Below, piece after piece: positions 28,026 to 37,314 of a stretch of DNA of 64,000 nucleotides. A program made the translations under genes and the position numbers. The notes below the pieces were generated by a model that saw only the letters and a list, made by a program, of their open reading frames with translations, made no database searches and was not told the origin of the DNA. The DNA comes from Collibacillus ludicampi (lineage in GTDB: Bacteria > Bacillota > Bacilli > Tumebacillales > BOQE01). The stretch's first letter is position 1. Each line of letters starts with the position of its first letter. Location: contig NZ_BOQE01000001.1 of NCBI RefSeq assembly GCF_023705585.1, forward strand, positions 402,501-466,500, written 5' to 3'.

Positions 28026-29210
28026 TTATTGCGGATTCACTTTCGTTTTGAAAACTTCCTTTCCGTCTTTAAATTCAAGGATTGTGGCAGCCTTGATCGG
28101 GTCATGATTCTGGTCGAGCGTCAACGTTCCTGTAACTGCCTTAAAGTCTTTGGTTGCTTCCAACGCATCGCGGATCTTCGAAGGATCTGCAGAACCTGCG
28201 CGCTTGATCGCATCGGCCAACATATTCATCGCATCGTAACCAAGAACGGCAAATCCGTCAGGAGCCGATCCGTATTTCGTCTTGAATGCAGACACAAATT
28301 TCTGGATGACGGGATCCGGATCGTCTGCCGCATAATGGTTCGAAATGAACGTGTTATTCAGATTCTCCTTGCCGGCGATATCGACCAATTGCGGTGCATC
28401 CCAACCATCGCCACCCATGAAGGGAGCTTTAATCCCCATTTCGCGCGCCTGCTTTACAATTTTGCCTACTTCGTTATAGTAACCAGGCACATAGATAACA
28501 TCGGGATTCCGCTCTTTGATGCGTGTGAGAACGACTTTAAAGTCAGAGTCGTTTTGTTGATAGGATTCTTCTGAGAGAATTTGCCCTCCGTTTTTCTTAA
28601 ATGTATCTTCAAAAGATTTTGCCAATCCCTTTGAGTAATCCGACGATGTATCAATATAAACGACGGCCGTCTTTGCTTTCAGGTTTTGAGTTGCAAAGTT
28701 TGCCATCACAGAACCTTGGAACGGATCGATGAAGCACGCGCGGAACACGTAGCTGTTGACCTTTCCGTTGTTGACCGTCACTTTCGCGTTTGTCGCGGTT
28801 GGAGTAATCATCGGGATTTTTTTGTCTTGCACCACTTGGACGGCTGCAAGCGTATTGGTGGATGTCGATGTACCGATGATAGCCACCACTTTATCTTGCG
28901 AAATGAGCTTCTGTGCGGCACGCGTGGATTCTTCCGGCTTGGAAGAGTCATCCGCCTGAACGATCTCGATTTTCTTTCCGTTGATTCCGCCAGCGTTGTT
29001 GATCTCCTCCGCCGCTAATTGAATCCCTTTGAGCGCGGATGTGCCGTATGAGGCTTGACCACCCGTCAGCTCCAGATCGGCACCGATTTTAATCGTGGAA
29101 CCATTGTCTCCAGAGCTTCCCTGGCTACTCGTCGATTGGCTTCCACACCCTGCAACCATCCCCATTGCAAGTGCCATAATCGCTGTTACGGCTAGAAATT
29201 TCTTTTTCAA
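28026..29210 (-). CDS. livJ: Branched-chain amino acid binding lipoprotein LivJ
   Basis: Extracellular substrate-binding protein of 394 residues anchored by lipid. It starts MKKKFLAVTAIMALAMGMVAGC, a lipoprotein signal with Cys22 as the anchor. A Ser/Gly linker follows, then the periplasmic-binding fold (IKIGADLELTGGQASYGTSALKG, EIVQADDSSKPEESTRAAQKLI). A TTG start at 29210 is chosen because GAAGGGGG lies nine bases upstream and it gives a clean signal. A longer reading from 29279 would bury the signal. It heads the liv operon. Exact ligand specificity among Leu/Ile/Val is not visible. Confidence 0.93.
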   Translation of the reverse strand: MKKKFLAVTAIMALAMGMVAGCGSQSTSSQGSSGDNGSTIKIGADLELTGGQASYGTSALKGIQLAAEEINNAGGINGKKIEIVQADDSSKPEESTRAAQKLISQDKVVAIIGTSTSTNTLAAVQVVQDKKIPMITPTATNAKVTVNNGKVNSYVFRACFIDPFQGSVMANFATQNLKAKTAVVYIDTSSDYSKGLAKSFEDTFKKNGGQILSEESYQQNDSDFKVVLTRIKERNPDVIYVPGYYNEVGKIVKQAREMGIKAPFMGGDGWDAPQLVDIAGKENLNNTFISNHYAADDPDPVIQKFVSAFKTKYGSAPDGFAVLGYDAMNMLADAIKRAGSADPSKIRDALEATKDFKAVTGTLTLDQNHDPIKAATILEFKDGKEVFKTKVNPQ

Positions 29211-29622
29211 CTGATAGAACCCCCTTCGATCTTTTTGGAAAATTGGGTGAATCATAATAAAAATATTCAACTCCACCACCTGTATGTAGAAATTAAAAAA
29301 CTTTCAAATGGTGGAAGAAGAATTGTAATTTAATAACATTTATTGCATTTACTTAAATTATCCGAATAATAGCTAATTTCATCTTACAACATGAATTTAA
29401 ATTATTCACCCTCTATTTTTCATCAAATATTTGTTTTATTCTATATTCACTTGACTTATCTTACTAATACAACGTTTTTAATCGTTTTTTATCTTTTCTA
29501 CAAAAAAATACTTCGCTATCCATATCCTTACTTAATCAAAGACAGGTATCCATTTTTTTAGTATGATAGAAAAGTGATTATACGAATTCAAAAGGACATT
29601 GGTATGAAGAAAGGATGTCCGT
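29211..29622. other. AT-rich intergenic region between livJ and menA
   Basis: About 410 bases, very AT-rich, between divergent genes. It must hold both promoters, but many TATAAT-like strings make any single choice unsafe. A string AATTTTCCAAAAAGA near livJ is only a poor match to the CodY motif. No gene is seen. Confidence 0.6.
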
Positions 29623-30534
29623 ATGGTACAAGCACATCGGCCTTCGCTCGTCCGCATCTGGTTTGAAGCCGTACGTTTTCCGTCGTTCACGGCAACATTG
29701 ATCCCCGTAGCGATGGGCGGCGGTTTCGCGGTTGCCGACAGGGCTTTTGATGGGATTCTATTTTTGCTCTCTTTACTCGCGGCGATACTCATTCAAGCGG
29801 GGGCAAATCTGATCAATGATTATTATGATCACATTCACGGCGTGGATGATGAACACTCACTCTCGCCAAGCGGTGTGATCCAAAAAGGGTGGCTATCACC
29901 CATTCAAGTGAGAAACGGGGGGCTCACCTGTTTCTTGTTGGCAGTTTTTATAGGGATCTACCTTGTGAAAAGTTCAGGGTTATTTCTAGTATTTATCGGG
30001 ATACTCGGTATTCTATTAGGATATTTCTATACGGGGGGGCCTTATCCGCTCGCTTATCGGGCATTAGGGGAAGCGGTCGTTTTTCTGCTGATGGGACCGA
30101 TCACGGTTATGGGTACATATTACGTCCAAATTCATACCTTACGCCCCGGAATCGCCCTCGGCGCAATCCCGGTCGGTTTGATGACGACCGCGATCCTTCA
30201 CGCCAATAACCTTCGCGATATGGAACATGACAAAAAGGTAAACAAAAAAACGCTGGCCATTCTATCGGGCAAACGGTTGGCCAAACGTGAATATTATGTT
30301 CTGGTCGGCGGGGCGTATCTCGTACAACTCTTGCTCATCGTTGTCCAGATTCTTCCTTTGTTATCCCTCGTCTCTTTTTTCACAATCCCGCTCGCTTGGC
30401 GTGCCGTTCATCTGGTTCATGTGCACGACTCTCCGCTACAATTGAATTTGGTACTGGGCTTGACCGTTCTTTTGCATCTGTTGTACGGAACCTTTCTGGT
30501 ACTTACCATGTACATCGCCACTTTATTATGGTAG
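29623..30534 (+). CDS. menA: 1,4-dihydroxy-2-naphthoate prenyltransferase MenA (UbiA family)
   Basis: Membrane prenyltransferase of 303 residues with about eight helices. The two Asp-rich motifs are NLINDYYDHIHGVDD and NNLRDMEHDKKVNKKT, which bind prenyl diphosphate with Mg. In the classical menaquinone path it prenylates 1,4-dihydroxy-2-naphthoate. MqnE at 50.3 kb indicates the futalosine route here, in which a MenA/UbiA-type enzyme acts on a different naphthoate, so the substrate may be 1,4-dihydroxy-6-naphthoate. GAAAGGATG precedes the ATG. It is a single-gene unit. Confidence 0.85.
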   Translation: MVQAHRPSLVRIWFEAVRFPSFTATLIPVAMGGGFAVADRAFDGILFLLSLLAAILIQAGANLINDYYDHIHGVDDEHSLSPSGVIQKGWLSPIQVRNGGLTCFLLAVFIGIYLVKSSGLFLVFIGILGILLGYFYTGGPYPLAYRALGEAVVFLLMGPITVMGTYYVQIHTLRPGIALGAIPVGLMTTAILHANNLRDMEHDKKVNKKTLAILSGKRLAKREYYVLVGGAYLVQLLLIVVQILPLLSLVSFFTIPLAWRAVHLVHVHDSPLQLNLVLGLTVLLHLLYGTFLVLTMYIATLLW

Positions 30535-30539
30535 ATATC

Positions 30540-30570
30540 AAAAGCCACCTGATCAGAGAGGTGGCTTTAA
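30540..30570 (+). terminator. Terminator after menA
   Basis: AAAGCCACCT/AGGTGGCTTT perfect stem with an eight-base loop followed by AAT. It sits nine bases after the menA stop. Confidence 0.8.
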
Positions 30571-30587
30571 TAGCTACCACGAATATT

Positions 30588-30832
30588 AGTGCTTGGGTGA
30601 ATGGATCGCTTTGCGCTTGGGTTCGGTGAAGGTCGTTCCGCCCGGATTCTTTACAGAGGTTGCGGAACGACCTTCAACTCACCTCAGCGCTGCAAAGCGA
30701 TAACATCCACCCAAAAGCCACTCCGTTGCTTTTGGCAGCTTTAAATCTCTCTTCCCGCACTAGTAACTATTCATCCACTGATGGTGCCGCTTGCGGCATA
30801 GTAAGCCACTTTGAGGATATGTGGTCGAACGT
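30588..30832 (+). repeat. Nested hairpin repeat family, copy B (single unit)
   Basis: The simplest full unit. GAAGGTCGTTCCGC (30627-30640) pairs perfectly with GCGGAACGACCTTC (30661-30674) around a 20-base loop. Outside it ATCGCTTTGCGC pairs with GCGCTGCAAAGCGAT. The 3' flank (about 30711-30832, ending in the GGTGCCGCTTGCGGCAT region) matches copies A, C and D. No T run follows, so it is not a simple terminator. Confidence 0.85.
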
Positions 30833-30858
30833 CGCCAGTCTGGCACATCCAGTTTTCT

Positions 30859-31383
30859 TCAAGTAAGCCACCGAACAAGTGACTCACAGAACCAACCGAG
30901 CAAGCTTCCGATCACCGCTCCAGTGATCACATCTGTGATATAATGAACACCCACGTACACCCGTGAGAGGGCCAGGAGGCAAGCGAATAGAAGCATGATC
31001 TCTCCGACGGTTCCACCGTGTAGCCAGAGGGGAAACGCCAAGGCAAATGCACCCGAAGCATGGTTACTGGGAAATGAGGCGTCCTCCCCCTTCCAAAGAA
31101 GGGGAATGGTACCCAGCGTATGGTAAGGACGTTGGCGATAAAAGCGCAAACGTATCCCTTCGTTAAAAATTTTTCCCATGATCGCCGCCACAATCGCCCC
31201 TGCTACCACCCAACGTTCCTTCTTTGTACCAAAGGTAAATTCAATGGCAAGGATCGTCAGCATGAACAAAGGTCCGTGACAGGCGATAGACAACGCCAAC
31301 CGATCAACGAAGCGATTCCGTCTCGTCAGATGTTGAAACCACATGTAGATTCTTTGATCGATCTGCTGCAACTTGCTGTTCAC
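30859..31383 (-). CDS. PAP2-family phosphatase (undecaprenyl-diphosphatase type)
   Basis: A 174-residue membrane phosphatase. The three PAP2 motifs are present: RLRFYRQRP (C1), FPSNHASGA (C2, with Asn in place of Gly in the common PSGH) and SRVYVGVHYITD (C3, catalytic His). Bacillus BcrC-like members recycle undecaprenyl diphosphate for cell-wall synthesis; that substrate is inferred. A GTG start at 31383 follows GGATGGGA. The 3' end lies close to repeat copy B. Confidence 0.87.
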   Translation of the reverse strand: MNSKLQQIDQRIYMWFQHLTRRNRFVDRLALSIACHGPLFMLTILAIEFTFGTKKERWVVAGAIVAAIMGKIFNEGIRLRFYRQRPYHTLGTIPLLWKGEDASFPSNHASGAFALAFPLWLHGGTVGEIMLLFACLLALSRVYVGVHYITDVITGAVIGSLLGWFCESLVRWLT

Positions 31384-31530
31384 TTCATTCCCATCCTTGT
31401 CCGAATTGTACAGTAAATGTTTTTAAGAGTAGCAAGTTACTTTCCCGTCGTCAAGAGGGTCATGAGAATCGGCCTGCACACAGGGAAAGGCGGGCGACCA
31501 TGCATCGTGAAGATCCCCGCCTGAATCCAA

Positions 31531-33306
31531 TTAGCAAATATATTTTTCTGCTTTCACAATTTCTTCCGCGATCTCGCGTTTGATGCGAATCGTGTTGATC
31601 GGTGTTTGGCGCGCAAGTTTTTTCAGGATGGACAATTGCGTTCGCAACGTGTCTCCTTCATCGATGGCCGCGAGCGTCGTACGGGCGATCGATTCGATGC
31701 GCACAAACGATTCCGCTGCGTAGGCAAGTGCCATTTTCACTTTCAGATCCGCCGTTACGGGATCTCTATTCCATACTTTCTTTGCGCGTAAAAAAGCGGA
31801 TTCGCCCGCGAAAATATCGATAGCGATATCGGCAAGGTTTGAGAGAATCTCTTGTTCTCTCTCCAAATCCTTTTGATACTTCTGTACTGCAAGTCCGCCA
31901 ACGAACAGGAAGATTTTCTTCGCACGCTCAATGATAGCAGACATGAGCGCCAGTGGATCATCCTCTTCTACCTGCGGAAAAACACTCATTAATTCTCCTT
32001 GCAGCTTTTGTACAGATTCCAAGAGGGGAAGTTCTCCTTTCAATGCTTTGCGAACCAATGTACCGGGGATCAGGAGACGGTTGATCTCATTCGTTCCTTC
32101 GAAAATGCGATTGATTCGCGAATCGCGATACAAACGTTCAATCGAATATTCCTGAATAAACCCGTACCCCCCGTGGATCTGAACGCCCTCATCGACGACA
32201 AAATCGAGCGTCTCGGAACCAAACACTTTGTTAATCGAACATTCGATCGCATATTCGGCGATCGCCTTTGCGACGGAAGCTCCCTTATCATCCGTACCAT
32301 CGAATGTGGAAAGCGCACCCTCAAACAATCCGCCTGTTCTGTAGACCATGGATTCCAACGCAAATGTGCGTATCGCCATATCGGCCAACTTGGCGCGAAT
32401 GAGAGGAAATGATGCAATGGGACGTCCGAACTGCTTACGTTGATTTGCATATTTTACAGAAATTTCAATCGCATCTTTGCTGGAACCCACACACCCGGCC
32501 GCCAACTTATAACGGCCGATATTCAGTATGTTAAACGCGATCACATGTCCGCGTCCGATCTCCCCGAGCAGATTTTCCGCAGGTACTTCCGCGTCTTCGA
32601 GAATCAATGGGCGGGTCGAGGACGCTTTGATCCCCATTTTCTTCTCTTCCGGGCCGACGGAAACTCCAGGAAATGTACGCTCTACGATGAACGCGGAAAA
32701 CTTCTCGCCGTCCACTTTCGCGTACACTACGAAAACATCAGCGAAACCAGCATTTGTGATAAACTGTTTCGTTCCATTTAAGATATACTTCGTGCCATCG
32801 GCCGTCAATTTGGCTGTTGTCTTTGCCCCGAGCGCATCCGATCCGGATCCCGGTTCCGTCAACGCATATGCGGCGATCCACTCCCCTGTCGCTAATTTGG
32901 GCAGATATTTCTCCTTCTGCTCTTTCGTCCCGAAATAAACGATCGGCAATGTGCCAATCCCCACATGAGCGCCATGGGAGAGAGCAAAAGCCCCACCTCT
33001 TGTCATGTATTCTGTGATAAGTGTGGAAGAAATTTTATCGAGCCCCAGACCATCATACGCTTCCGGTATATCTGCCCCAAGCAGACCAATCTCGCCCGCG
33101 TGTTTGAGCAGTTGAACAGTCAAATCGATGTCCAATTTCTCGAGTTGAGCAGCGACCGGAATGACTTCCCCTTTCACAAAATCAAGTGTCGTTTGTGCAA
33201 TCAGTCTTTGTTCTTCCGTCAGATCCTCCGGAATGAACACGTCATTCGGATCTGCGTTCTCCAGAAGGAATGCCCCTCCTCTGATCATCTTCTTTGTTAT
33301 CGTCAT
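31531..33306 (-). CDS. fadE: Acyl-CoA dehydrogenase FadE
   Basis: First oxidation enzyme of beta-oxidation. The 591-residue size matches the long Bacillus FadE (YusJ). The core carries ALTEPGSGSDALGAKTTAK, RRQFG-type substrate region NQRKQFGRPIASFPLIRAK, and QIHGGYGFIQEYSIERLYRDSRINRIFEGTNEINR near the catalytic base and FAD. An extra C-terminal domain of about 170 residues is typical of this subgroup. The ATG at 33306 lies nine bases from AAAGGAA; a GTG at 33315 is too close. Third gene of fadN-fadA-fadE. Electrons would pass to an ETF such as FixAB-like proteins. Confidence 0.95.
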   Translation of the reverse strand: MTITKKMIRGGAFLLENADPNDVFIPEDLTEEQRLIAQTTLDFVKGEVIPVAAQLEKLDIDLTVQLLKHAGEIGLLGADIPEAYDGLGLDKISSTLITEYMTRGGAFALSHGAHVGIGTLPIVYFGTKEQKEKYLPKLATGEWIAAYALTEPGSGSDALGAKTTAKLTADGTKYILNGTKQFITNAGFADVFVVYAKVDGEKFSAFIVERTFPGVSVGPEEKKMGIKASSTRPLILEDAEVPAENLLGEIGRGHVIAFNILNIGRYKLAAGCVGSSKDAIEISVKYANQRKQFGRPIASFPLIRAKLADMAIRTFALESMVYRTGGLFEGALSTFDGTDDKGASVAKAIAEYAIECSINKVFGSETLDFVVDEGVQIHGGYGFIQEYSIERLYRDSRINRIFEGTNEINRLLIPGTLVRKALKGELPLLESVQKLQGELMSVFPQVEEDDPLALMSAIIERAKKIFLFVGGLAVQKYQKDLEREQEILSNLADIAIDIFAGESAFLRAKKVWNRDPVTADLKVKMALAYAAESFVRIESIARTTLAAIDEGDTLRTQLSILKKLARQTPINTIRIKREIAEEIVKAEKYIC

Positions 33307-33336
33307 CGCATCCACTTCCTTTCATTATTTTCTGTG

Positions 33337-34515
33337 TCAGTCGACAAGCTCAAATACGCCTGCCGCACCCATACCGCCGCCTACGCACATGGATACCACG
33401 CCGAATTTACCGTTGCGGCGGCGCAGTTCTGCAAGAAGCGAGATCGTCAATTTCGTACCGGTACATCCAAGCGGGTGTCCGAGCGCGATCGCACCACCAT
33501 TCACATTCACCTTCTCCGGATCGATCCCTAACTTCTTGATCACGTAGACACATTGGGAAGCGAACGCTTCGTTAATCTCGAACAAATCCACTTCGTTGAT
33601 AGACAATCCCGCGTGTTTGAGTGCCTTTGGTATGGCGACAACGGGTCCTACCCCCATGATATCCGGATCAACTCCGCCGACTGCGAAAGAGCGGAAGATC
33701 GCGAGTGGCTTCAGGCCGAGGGCGTTCGCTTTATCCCTCGACATTACCATGACAGCGGCAGCCCCGTCCGAAGTTTGCGAGGAATTCCCTGCAGTAACGG
33801 AACCATTCACGTGAAAGACCGGTTTTAATTGGGACAACGCCTCCAATGACGTATCCGGTCTCACACCTTCATCGGTATCAAATATGCGTTCATTGATCTG
33901 CAACTGACCGTCGGCAAAGATCTTTTCCTGAACGGGAACAGGAACGATCTCCCCCCTGAATTTTCCTTCTTTGATGGCTTGTGCGGCACGCCGATGGGAT
34001 CGCAGTGCAAACCGATCCTGTTCTTCACGCGTGATGCCGAAACGGAGAGCGACCCGCTCGGCCGTATGCCCCATCGACATATAGACTTCTGGAAGATGTT
34101 CCATAAGCCAAGGGTTGGGGGCTAATTTAACACCGGTCATCGGTACGGTGCTCAAGCTTTCCACCCCGCCTGCCACGATCACATTCGCTTGACCGATCAT
34201 GATTTGCTGTGCCGCAAGTGCAATCGTCTGAAGGCCGGAAGAACAGAATCGATTCACCGTTTGTCCCGGCACGGACGTTGGCAAGCCCGCACGCAATGCG
34301 ATCAGACGGGCGATGTTCATCCCCTGTTCCCCTTCCGGCATCGCGCAACCGATGATCACATCCTCTATCTCATTGGCTTCGAGTCCTGGCGTTCTGCGCA
34401 ACAGTTCCGCGACGACAATCCCCCCGAGATCCTCCGGCCTTGTATTTCTCAACGATCCCCTCGGCGCTTTGCCTACCGCCGTACGCACACCTGATACCAG
34501 TACCGCTTCCCTCAT
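33337..34515 (-). CDS. fadA: 3-ketoacyl-CoA thiolase FadA
   Basis: A 392-residue thiolase performing the last beta-oxidation step. Catalytic Cys is in [18 protein letters not shown], and the conserved His and second Cys lie in [16 protein letters not shown] and [16 protein letters not shown]. Its ATG follows the fadN stop by about 80 bases and its stop is about 30 bases before fadE, so all three form one operon as in Bacillus (yusL-K-J). Confidence 0.95.
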   Translation of the reverse strand: MREAVLVSGVRTAVGKAPRGSLRNTRPEDLGGIVVAELLRRTPGLEANEIEDVIIGCAMPEGEQGMNIARLIALRAGLPTSVPGQTVNRFCSSGLQTIALAAQQIMIGQANVIVAGGVESLSTVPMTGVKLAPNPWLMEHLPEVYMSMGHTAERVALRFGITREEQDRFALRSHRRAAQAIKEGKFRGEIVPVPVQEKIFADGQLQINERIFDTDEGVRPDTSLEALSQLKPVFHVNGSVTAGNSSQTSDGAAAVMVMSRDKANALGLKPLAIFRSFAVGGVDPDIMGVGPVVAIPKALKHAGLSINEVDLFEINEAFASQCVYVIKKLGIDPEKVNVNGGAIALGHPLGCTGTKLTISLLAELRRRNGKFGVVSMCVGGGMGAAGVFELVD

Positions 34516-34596
34516 GTTTCTCCCTCTCTTACTTTAATTTTTGGTGATGGATGGCATATGCTGCACGTTTAAGATCCGCATAGGCTGTTTCTCTCA

Positions 34597-36983
34597 CTAA
34601 TTTCTTAACGGTTTTCCTTTCGTCAGCATGTAGCGCATGCGTTCCTGCGATTTCGGCTCGCCGACGAGACTTAAAAAAGCTTCCCGTTCGAGGTCAAGCA
34701 AATATTCTTCGGTCACCCACGTCCCTGCAGGAACGCGTCCGCCTGCAAGTACGAAGGCGAGCTTATCAGCAATCTTCAGATCGTGTTCAGAGATGTAACC
34801 CGATTGATACATCGTATAGGCACCCAATTTGAGAACCGCATACCCGCCTTCTCCCACGACGCGGATCTTCTTTCGGGAAGGTGCACGGTAGTTCGCCTCA
34901 TCAAGGGCGATCACCGCTTTTTTCGCATCATGGATCAGATAATCTTGCTGGATCGTGATACCGTCCACCGGGCGGAGATGGCGCAATCCTTTAGCCTCTT
35001 CGGCAGACGTTGAAACTTTCGCCAACGCAATCGTCTCAAACGCTTTGTTGACAAGGGGTTGCAAATCGATTTCTTTGACATCTTGCACGTTTTCGGTATA
35101 ACGGAGCAGTAATTCTTTTGTTCCGCCCCCGGTATGAGCCCCACGCCCGTTTCTACCAACCCCATATAGCTCTCTGCCGCCGCTTGGATTCTTGCAGCCG
35201 GATAGCACACTTCCATGCCTCCGCCGAGAGTCATCGAGAAGGGGGCAGCTATCACGGGTCGATCGAGATATTTCAAACGCAACAGAGCTTGCTGGAACTG
35301 TTTCACCGTATGGTCAATCTCTTCCCAGTTTTCATCCTGCGCTTCCATGAGAATGAGCATCAGGTTGGCACCCACACAGAAATGTTTCGCCTGATTCCCT
35401 ATCACCAAGCCACGCCAGTTCCTTGAAACCTCGTCACACGCATGTTGAATCATATTGGTAATATCTGTACCGATCGCCTGATTCGGCGAATGGAATTCGA
35501 GACAGAGAACATCGTCCCCGATGTCGATCAATGAAGCACCCGGATTTGACTTGATGACTTTTCCCTGCTCTTTCAGCGCGGCGAGATCGATTTTCTTCGG
35601 ATTTCTCTCAATCTCCTTATATGTCCCCGACAACGCATAGAATGAGAGAATGCCGTTTTCCTTCTTATAAAATGACTTCTTTCCGGAGTGAATCATCTCT
35701 TCCACCCATGAAGGAACCGTTTCTCCCTCTTCTTTCATTCGCCTGACTGAACGTTCAACGCCAAGGAGATCCCACAGTTCAAATGGGCCCAATTCCCAGT
35801 TGAAACCCCATTTCATAGCGCGATCGATCATCAGCGGGTCATCGGCAATCTCTCCTGTTTTCTCCGCCGTATAAAGAAGCACCCGTTTTAATACATTCCA
35901 AAGAAAATGAGCGGCTCTATCTTCTCCATAAACGAGAGTTCGTATCTTGCCTGCCAATGATTTCTGTATTTTCGCGGCTTCCAAAGAGGCAAACTGCACC
36001 TTTTCGGTCAGCCGGTACTCTAACGTTCCGTAATCGAGTACGAACAGATCCTTTCCATTTTTTTTAAAGAAACCCTGTCCCGACTTTTGTCCCAACCATC
36101 CGCGTTTCACCATTTCGCGCATAAAATTCGGAACGACAAACATTTCTTTTTCGTGTGGATCTGTCACATTCTCATGTACGTTGTTTGCCACATGAACAAA
36201 CGTATCGAGGCCTACGATATCGAGTGTGCGAAATGTAGCCGATTTCGGGCGTCCGATCACGGGGCCTGTTAATGCATCCACCTGGTCGATTCGGAGCCCC
36301 TCTTTCACCATCTCCTGAACCGTAACCATCAAACCGTATGTGCCGATGCGATTGGCGACGAAATTCACTGTATCTTTGCATATCACCGTCCCTTTTCCCA
36401 GCGTCTTTTCACCAAACTCACACATGAAAGAAACCAATTCCGGATCGGTCTCTTCACACGGGATGATTTCAAGCAGTTTCATATAGCGCACAGGGTTGAA
36501 AAAATGAGTTCCCATAAAATGTTGTTTGAATTCTTTGCTTCGTCCTTCAACCATTCGATTGATCGAAACACCGGATGTATTCGAAGAAACGATCGCGTCC
36601 GCTTTGCGCAATCCTTCGATTTTTGCAAACAACGACTGTTTGGCCTCAAGATTTTCAACAATCGCTTCGATGATCCAATCCGCTTCCGCAAGACAGTTCA
36701 AATGATCTTCCATGTTTCCTGGTGTAATCCGGTCGATGTTCTCAGAGACGAATAAGGCAGGCGGTTTCTGTTTCAACAAACCGGTTATTGCGCGATCGGC
36801 AAAACGGTTGCGCACCTCTGGAGATGAGAGTGTATACCCTTTGTGCTTTTCTTCTTCCGTAAGTGAAGCAGGAACGATATCCAATAAATAACAAGGAATG
36901 CCTACGTTCGCTAAGTGTGCGGCGATGCCCGATCCCATTACGCCCGCTCCAATCACTGCCACCTTACGAATCTTTCGTTTCAT
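34597..36983 (-). pseudogene. fadN: 3-hydroxyacyl-CoA dehydrogenase/enoyl-CoA hydratase FadN, frameshifted
   Basis: The gene encodes the bifunctional second and third enzyme of beta-oxidation. The N-terminal part has the NAD-binding AVIGAGVMGSGIAAHLAN and dehydrogenase domains. The hydratase-like part runs to ESYMGLVETGVGLIPG. There the frame breaks in a run of five G (35126-35130). Adding one G restores GGGTKELLLRYTEN and leads on through 170 more residues to the expected C terminus, for about 793 residues in all (Bacillus FadN is 789). Without it translation runs on in the wrong frame to 34935. This may be a true mutation, an error in a homopolymer, or slippage. The ATG at 36983 follows GAGGG. 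Confidence 0.88.
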
Positions 36984-37124
36984 CTTCAGACCCTCCTCGT
37001 TCGACTCGTACAGAGTTCCCATCTGATCTTTATGCGAGAAACCGCCGTTTTAATAGATTGTTCATATTTCTGAATACTATAAAACAAACAGTCGTATGGG
37101 AAGAAACTCAAAGTCTTTAAAAAC

Positions 37125-37138
37125 TGACTGAACAGTCA
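37125..37138. promoter_or_regulatory. Probable TetR-type operator upstream of fadN
   Basis: TGACTG and CAGTCA form a perfect inverted repeat separated by two bases, about 140 bases upstream of the fadN start. Fatty-acid operons in Bacillales are usually repressed by a TetR-family FadR that binds short inverted repeats of this size. The regulator gene is not in the window nearby, so the assignment is inference. Confidence 0.5.
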
Positions 37139-37220
37139 AATTTAATATAGAATATTCGCCACATTTCCATAATTCCCTTCTTTTTATGTGAAGAGATAAA
37201 AAATTTCGAAATCAATCCGC

Positions 37221-37252
37221 ATGCCGCAAACGGCGTCATCTGAAAATGAAAA
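37221..37252 (-). repeat. Truncated end of the hairpin-repeat family
   Basis: ATGCCGCAAACGGCGTCATC followed by TGAAAATGAAAA matches the 3' flank of the repeat family in reverse orientation (compare 63871-63902). Only this flank is left. No hairpin arm follows. Confidence 0.6.
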
Positions 37253-37271
37253 CCTGGGTATAAGGAACGAT

Positions 37272-37297
37272 AAAAAAGAGCCCTGAATCGGGCTCTT
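37272..37297 (-). terminator. Terminator of the DUF2334 gene
   Basis: AGAGCCC/GGGCTCT stem with a six-base loop followed on the minus strand by TTTTTTA, 18 bases after the stop of the gene ending at 37315. Confidence 0.85.
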
Positions 37298-37314
37298 CCA
37301 TCACTCTGATCCCA

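Noticed and set aside
29211-29290. CodY box before livJ
   Set aside because: AATTTTCCAAAAAGA differs from the motif at four of fifteen positions, too weak in an AT-rich region.
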